A stretch of DNA of 8,896 bases from an uncultured Lachnospiraceae bacterium (GTDB taxonomy: Bacteria; Bacillota_A; Clostridia; Lachnospirales; Lachnospiraceae), in NCBI GenBank assembly GCA_910588595.1, contig CAJUQU010000156.1, positions 1 to 8,896 on the forward strand. The letters run 5' to 3'. The notes beneath the pieces are model-generated. The model was given only the letters and a program-made list of their open reading frames with translations, was not told the DNA's origin and searched no databases. The translations under genes and the position numbers were made by a program. Positions within the stretch are counted from its first letter, which is position 1. Every line of letters starts with the position of its first letter. Shown here piece by piece: positions 5,580 to 8,896 of this stretch.

Positions 5580-7571
5580 TTACAGTCCGCCTGTCATCTC
5601 CTGCAGCTGCTTCTTGAGCTCCATCATCTTGTCTCGCAGCTCCATCGCCGCCTCAAAGTTGAGGTCTGCTGCTGCCTTGCGCATATTTTTCTCGACCGTT
5701 TCAATGAGCTTTTTCAGTTCCTTCTCATTCATGGACTCCGGATCCTTTGCAAACTTCTGCTCTTCCTTCGCCACTGCCTTCGATATGCTGATCAGGTCGC
5801 GCACCGCCTTCCTGATCGTCTGCGGGGTGATGCCGTGTTCCTCGTTATATTTCTGCTGGATCGCGCGCCTTCTGGCTGTCTCGTCCAGCGTCACCTGCAT
5901 GGAATCCGTGATCACATCGGCGTACATGACCACATGCCCTTCGGCGTTTCTCGCCGCCCGCCCGACAGTCTGTATCAGGGAAGTCGCAGAGCGCAGAAAT
6001 CCCTCCTTGTCCGCATCGAGGATCGCCACCAGCGATATCTCGGGAATGTCGAGTCCCTCGCGCAGCAGGTTGATCCCGACGAGCACGTCAAACACGTCAA
6101 GACGCATATCGCGGATGATCTGGGCGCGCTCGAGCGTGTCGATATCCGAGTGCAGATACTTCACGCGGACACCCACCTCGGACATGTATTTCGTCAGATC
6201 CTCCGCCATGCGCTTTGTCAGCGTCGTCACCAGCACCTTATTGTGCTTTGCCGTCTCCGCGTTGATCCGCGCGATCAGGTCGTCGATCTGCCCCTCGACA
6301 GGGTGGATCTCGATCTCCGGGTCGAGCAGTCCTGTCGGCCGTATGATCTGTTCTGTGCGCAGCAGCTCGTGCTGTCTCTCGTATTCATTCGGCGTCGCGG
6401 ACACGAAGAGCATCTGGTCGATCTTCTCCTCAAACTCCTCGAAGCGAAGCGGTCTGTTATCCAGCGCTGACGGAAGCCGGAAGCCGTACTCCACGAGAGT
6501 GTTCTTCCGCGAGCGGTCGCCGGCATACATCCCGCGGATCTGCGGGATCGTCATGTGCGACTCATCAATGATGATCAGAAAATCATCCGTGAAGAAGTCC
6601 ATCAGGCAGTACGGCGGTTCCCCCTCTTTTGTCCCGTTCAGATGTCTCGAATAGTTCTCGATCCCGGAGCAGAATCCTGTCTCGCGCAGCATCTCGATGT
6701 CGAAATTTGTCCGCTCCGACACGCGCTGCGCTTCCAGGAGCTTGTCCTCACTCTTGAAGTAGCGCACGCGCTCCTTCATCTCCGCCTCGATGGCATCGCA
6801 CGCCTTGGCGATCCGCTCCGGCGCGACGACGTAGTGTGATGCCGGAAAGATCGTGGTGTGCTCCAGCGTGGCGTTGACCTTGTTGGTGACGGGATCGACC
6901 TCCGCGATGCGGTCGATCTCATCGCCAAAGAACTCTACCCGGATCCAGTAGTCGCCGCCCTGTGCCGGGTGGATATCGACCACATCGCCATGCACCCGGA
7001 AACGGCCTCTGTCAAGCTCCATATCGTTTCGGTCATACTGCATCTCGATCAGGGCGCGGATAACCTCATCCCGGTCCTTGGTCATGCCCGGTCGCAGGGA
7101 AAGCATCATCCCCTGGTACTCATCGGGACTTCCCAGACCGTAGATGCAGGAAACGCTCGCCACGACCACGACATCCCTGCGCTCTGTCAGCGATGCTGTC
7201 GCGGACAGTCTCAGCTTGTCGATCTCGTCGTTTACGGCGGAGTCCTTTGCGATGTAGGTGTCCGACGACGGGATATATGCCTCCGGCTGATAGTAATCGT
7301 AGTACGACACAAAATATTCTACCGCGTTTTCCGGGAAAAATTCCTTGAACTCGCCGTAGAGCTGCCCCGCGAGGGTCTTGTTGTGCGCTATCACCAAAGT
7401 GGGCTTCTGCAGCGCCTGTATGATATTTGCCATCGTGAAGGTCTTGCCGGAACCCGTCACGCCCAGTAAAGTCTGGAACTGGTTGCCTTCCTTAAAGCCC
7501 TTCACGAGCTCCGCGATCGCCTCCGGCTGGTCGCCTGTGGGCTGGTATTCACTGTGCAGTTTGAACAACAT
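5580..7571 (-). CDS. uvrB: Excinuclease ABC subunit B (UvrB)
   Basis: UvrB is the helicase-fold damage verifier of nucleotide excision repair. It is loaded by UvrA and recruits UvrC. The product is 663 residues, typical length. Visible: the conserved N-terminus FKLHSEYQPTGDQPEAI; Walker A GVTGSGKT (37-44); the beta-hairpin region that clamps the DNA strand (about 90-121, with YYDYYQPEAYIPSSDTYI); Walker B-type DESH (336-339); helicase motifs GINLLREGLDIPE and QTVGRAARN; and a C-terminal UVR motif (NFEAAMELRDKMMELKKQ) that contacts UvrC/UvrA. Nothing is missing. ATG 7571 was chosen because conserved sequence begins there and GGAGGTGAT (7581-7589) lies upstream. An upstream in-frame start near 7619 would put the ribosome binding site inside the gene. 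Transcribed from the promoter at 7662-7690, with uvrA following. Confidence 0.97.
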   Translation of the reverse strand: MLFKLHSEYQPTGDQPEAIAELVKGFKEGNQFQTLLGVTGSGKTFTMANIIQALQKPTLVIAHNKTLAGQLYGEFKEFFPENAVEYFVSYYDYYQPEAYIPSSDTYIAKDSAVNDEIDKLRLSATASLTERRDVVVVASVSCIYGLGSPDEYQGMMLSLRPGMTKDRDEVIRALIEMQYDRNDMELDRGRFRVHGDVVDIHPAQGGDYWIRVEFFGDEIDRIAEVDPVTNKVNATLEHTTIFPASHYVVAPERIAKACDAIEAEMKERVRYFKSEDKLLEAQRVSERTNFDIEMLRETGFCSGIENYSRHLNGTKEGEPPYCLMDFFTDDFLIIIDESHMTIPQIRGMYAGDRSRKNTLVEYGFRLPSALDNRPLRFEEFEEKIDQMLFVSATPNEYERQHELLRTEQIIRPTGLLDPEIEIHPVEGQIDDLIARINAETAKHNKVLVTTLTKRMAEDLTKYMSEVGVRVKYLHSDIDTLERAQIIRDMRLDVFDVLVGINLLREGLDIPEISLVAILDADKEGFLRSATSLIQTVGRAARNAEGHVVMYADVITDSMQVTLDETARRRAIQQKYNEEHGITPQTIRKAVRDLISISKAVAKEEQKFAKDPESMNEKELKKLIETVEKNMRKAAADLNFEAAMELRDKMMELKKQLQEMTGGL

Positions 7572-7596
7572 AGGACTAAAATCACCTCCGTAAATC

Positions 7597-7621
7597 CAAT
7601 GCGAATGTTCCATTCGCATTG
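7597..7621 (-). promoter_or_regulatory. 11-bp palindrome in the uvrB leader
   Basis: Positions 7597-7607 and 7611-7621 are perfect reverse complements around ttc. The element lies between the predicted uvrB transcription start (about 7655) and its Shine-Dalgarno sequence (7581-7589), only 7 nt from the latter. It could be a repressor operator just downstream of the promoter or a leader hairpin affecting ribosome access. The half-site CGAATG does not match the Firmicutes LexA box (GAAC-4-GTTC). Confidence 0.6.
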
Positions 7622-7661
7622 CAAAAAAGTAATGGTGTTTCTAACTCAAAAAGTACTTTTG

Positions 7662-7690
7662 ATTATAGCATATGGCTTTCGATTTGTACA
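7662..7690 (-). promoter_or_regulatory. uvrB promoter
   Basis: A perfect TATAAT (7667 down to 7662) has the extended -10 TGC immediately upstream (TGCTATAAT). TGTACA (4/6) sits at the -35 position (7690 down to 7685) with 17-bp spacing. The predicted start is near 7655, giving an approximately 85-nt leader. Confidence 0.7.
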
Positions 7691-7710
7691 GAGAAAAGAA
7701 GATATTTTCG

Positions 7711-7722
7711 GAACTTTTGTTT
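7711..7722. promoter_or_regulatory. Weak LexA-like site upstream of the uvrB promoter
   Basis: GAACTTTTGTTT matches the GAAC-4-GTTY core of the Bacillus-type SOS box. It lacks the usual flanking C and the preferred central bases. It lies about 20 bp upstream of the -35. uvrBA is a classical SOS operon, so a LexA site is expected somewhere here. This is the best candidate but a weak one. Confidence 0.25.
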
Positions 7723-7814
7723 GCCATTCTATTTCCTGTTAATGCCGGAGCATCTGCCGCAACCCTATATAGATCTGAATGCCCCTGTACTGATCTTGAA
7801 CAGCAATACATTAA

Positions 7815-7855
7815 GGCAGCCAACTGGTTCCCGTTTTGAAAACCAGTTGGCTGCC
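7815..7855 (-). terminator. Strong hairpin ending the 7879-8289 gene
   Basis: A perfect 15-bp stem (7815-7829 with 7841-7855) has an 11-nt loop and starts 23 bp beyond the stop of the membrane-protein gene. On the minus strand it is followed by TTAATGTATT, only a moderately T-rich tail, so termination may be imperfect. The 7691-7814 stretch between it and the uvrB promoter shows nothing else I can support apart from the weak LexA-like site. Confidence 0.6.
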
Positions 7856-7878
7856 ATTTAATTGACTGCTGTATTCCT

Positions 7879-8289
7879 CTACCCCAATCCCTTTATCCAG
7901 TTCCTGCCAAACAACAATCCTGCCAGCAGAAGGGAGGCACCCAGACCGGTATAGAAAACAGCGATAAACCGCTCCGGCGCCAGTCTGCCCGCACGCAGGC
8001 CGATCCCTGCAGTCATCATCACCGCCATGACTGCAAATGATCTCCCGTCAAAGAATTTCAGAAAAAAATGCCGTTCTTCCAGGTACGAGTTGATCCGGAC
8101 CGTGTGCTTTTTGACCAGCTTTCCAAAGATAAATCTCTGAAACACCGCAAAGACAAGCACTGACAACATACAGTCCAACACCGTGAGATAAGGGGGGTAT
8201 GCCATCACACCGATGCGGAGGATATTGAATCCCGCCGCACTCCACACCAGGCAGGCAAGCAGCAGCAATGTATTCCGCTTTACTTTCAT
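7879..8289 (-). CDS. Small integral membrane protein, four predicted helices, function unknown
   Basis: The product is 136 residues. Hydrophobic segments lie at about 8-31, 33-55, 84-99 and 107-127. A basic, aromatic loop (about 56-82, containing KKHTVRINSYLEERHFFLKFFDGRSF) sits between helices 2 and 3 and is probably cytoplasmic under the positive-inside rule. I do not recognise the family. The paired-helix layout is seen in several uncharacterised Firmicutes membrane proteins. The start ATG is preceded by AAAGGAG at about 8 nt. It is transcribed alone from a consensus promoter (8395-8423) with a TetR-type operator, and ends in a hairpin at 7815-7855. The tight control suggests an inducible role such as a transporter partner or stress protein, but that is speculation. 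Confidence 0.75.
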   Translation of the reverse strand: MKVKRNTLLLLACLVWSAAGFNILRIGVMAYPPYLTVLDCMLSVLVFAVFQRFIFGKLVKKHTVRINSYLEERHFFLKFFDGRSFAVMAVMMTAGIGLRAGRLAPERFIAVFYTGLGASLLLAGLLFGRNWIKGLG

Positions 8290-8336
8290 GATCTGTCTCC
8301 TTTGTTAAACACAGCTCGATCGCTGATCGCATCGGA

Positions 8337-8375
8337 GCGTGTCTGAAAAAGCATCCGCAGCATTTTCAAACACGC
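8337..8375 (-). repeat. Long hairpin in the leader of the membrane-protein gene
   Basis: Positions 8337-8352 and 8360-8375 pair over 16 bp with one mismatch and one position that becomes a G-U pair in the RNA; the loop is 7 nt. It occupies the 5' leader between the predicted start (about 8388) and the ATG at 8289. No T-run follows, so it is more likely a stabilising or regulatory leader fold than a terminator. Confidence 0.55.
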
Positions 8376-8381
8376 CTTAAT

Positions 8382-8396
8382 ATGAACAATGTTCAT
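8382..8396. promoter_or_regulatory. TetR-type operator
   Basis: ATGAACAATGTTCAT is a perfect 7-bp inverted repeat around one base. It overlaps the end of the -10 and the predicted transcription start, where a bound repressor would block initiation. TGAACA-n-TGTTCA half-sites are typical of TetR/AcrR-family repressors. No such repressor gene is in the window, so it would act from elsewhere. Confidence 0.55.
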
Positions 8397-8423
8397 TATA
8401 GTAAACCGTAATACATTTGTCAA
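8395..8423 (-). promoter_or_regulatory. Consensus sigma-A promoter for the membrane-protein gene
   Basis: TTGACA (8423 down to 8418) and TATAAT (8400 down to 8395) are both perfect and separated by the optimal 17 bp. Such a strong promoter usually needs repression, consistent with the overlapping operator. Confidence 0.9.
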
Positions 8424-8478
8424 GTACTTTTGCCTGCAATGCTCCGCTTGAAATGTACCTTATGCCATCGCTGACGCC

Positions 8479-8493
8479 ATCGCTATCAGCGAT
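8479..8493 (-). repeat. Short hairpin just after the esterase stop
   Basis: ATCGCT and AGCGAT form a 6-bp stem with a 3-nt loop, 1 nt beyond the esterase stop codon. There is no T-run after it, so a terminator role is only possible, not supported. Confidence 0.3.
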
Positions 8494-8494
8494 C

Positions 8495-8896
8495 CTACTC
8501 GCCGACCGCCTTGTTTGTCAACATGGTATAATTGAGTTTTGCCATGCTGACGCCGCCCATGTGCGTCTCCTTCTCCCCGAGGCGCAGCACCTTGTTCTGC
8601 CCCTTTTGGGTTGGCAGCCACTTTGTCAGACCGTCCCCATTCGGATCTCCGGTCTTTGCAAAATTCGTGAGATACGTGCTCATCTGCCGACTCAGCGCAT
8701 GGTCCTTGTCCGTCATGGGGCGCCAGCAGTTGTCAAGAGTCCCAAACCAGTACCACAGATCGCTGCTGTGCCATGCGCCGTTCTCATCGCCGGGAAGCAT
8801 TCTGTCAAAAAACCAGGCATAGCTTGGCTGTTTTCCCTGATCCGCCTGCAGACGGCACCAGTCTTTTGCCATTTTGTATATAAAGGGCGGCATGAC
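8495..8896 (-). CDS. Type B carboxylesterase (PnbA-like), C-terminal fragment cut by window edge
   Basis: The last 133 codons of an alpha/beta-hydrolase are visible, open to the right edge. The segment YAWFFDRMLPGDENGAWHSS followed by DLWYWFGTL is the conserved region carrying the catalytic histidine (the H in GAWHSSDL) of type B carboxylesterases. CWRPMT, LSRQMSTYLTNFAKTGDPNG and the final W-P segment are also typical of bacterial para-nitrobenzyl-esterase-like enzymes, which hydrolyse carboxylic esters. The nucleophilic serine (GESAG motif), the acid residue and the N-terminus lie outside the window, so signal peptide and activity cannot be judged. The gene ends in TAG at 8495-8497, about 70 bp before the promoter of the next leftward gene, so the two are probably transcribed separately. 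Confidence 0.9.
   Translation of the reverse strand, partial: VMPPFIYKMAKDWCRLQADQGKQPSYAWFFDRMLPGDENGAWHSSDLWYWFGTLDNCWRPMTDKDHALSRQMSTYLTNFAKTGDPNGDGLTKWLPTQKGQNKVLRLGEKETHMGGVSMAKLNYTMLTNKAVGE

Noticed and set aside
5478..6654. Long plus-strand frames opposite uvrB (330 and 363 codons), and similar frames opposite uvrA.
   Set aside because: They are antisense to fully conserved repair genes, lack ribosome binding sites and have no recognisable domain; they arise from the codon bias of the genes.
7572..7619. A 16-residue N-terminal extension of UvrB.
   Set aside because: UvrB homologues start at the MLFKLHSEYQPTG region, and the extension would bury the perfect Shine-Dalgarno sequence and the palindrome.
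8382..8396. The GAACAATGTTC core as a LexA box.
   Set aside because: The spacing between half-sites is 3 bp rather than 4, and the extended ATGAACA half-sites fit TetR-type operators better.
1..8896. tRNA or rRNA genes, CRISPR arrays, insertion sequences and riboswitches.
   Set aside because: I looked on both strands and saw no repeat-spacer array, transposase, cloverleaf or known riboswitch core.

Overview
The window reads as chromosomal DNA of a Clostridia bacterium, most likely a gut Lachnospiraceae. The reasons are consensus sigma-A promoters, strong AGGAGG-type ribosome binding sites, UvrA/UvrB sequences of Firmicutes type, and TPR-containing HTH regulators of the kind common in that family. 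This assignment is by eye; no 16S or other phylogenetic marker is present. Almost all coding capacity is on the minus strand.

Layout, left to right. (1) 1-244, minus strand: the first codons of an ABC-transporter ATPase, preceded by a PqqD-like (RiPP recognition element) reading frame that has lost its 5' half. This looks like the edge of a peptide maturation/export cluster. (2) 245-393: an AT-rich control region with a perfect 26-bp inverted repeat and outward-facing promoter-like sequences. (3) 394-558, plus strand: a 54-codon ORF with an excellent ribosome binding site and a signal-peptide-like N-terminus. Its 3' end overlaps the next gene tail to tail. (4) 530-2508, minus: two diverged paralogous HTH+TPR regulators (RRNPP/Rgg-like) overlapping by 28 bp. 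(5) 2529-7571, minus: uvrA and uvrB, the damage-recognition and damage-verification subunits of nucleotide excision repair, separated by a 177-bp spacer containing a large hairpin. (6) 7572-7878: the uvrB promoter and leader, a weak LexA-like site and a strong hairpin that probably ends the upstream gene. (7) 7879-8289, minus: a small four-helix membrane protein of unknown function under a textbook promoter with a TetR-type operator at its start point. (8) 8495-8896, minus: the C-terminal part of a type B carboxylesterase (PnbA-like), cut by the window edge.

Transcription logic. uvrB, uvrA and the two regulators all run leftward. I see no convincing terminator between uvrB and the end of the last regulator, and the gap between uvrA and the regulators is only 20 bp, so the regulators may be partly co-expressed with the repair genes. 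The repair part is ordinary. The part deserving attention is the left 600 bp: a putative secreted short peptide, two peptide-sensor-type regulators, a perfect palindrome between divergent transcription units, and a RiPP-type PqqD/ABC pair. Together these resemble a quorum-sensing-controlled peptide locus, possibly partly decayed. This is inference from layout, not demonstrated function.
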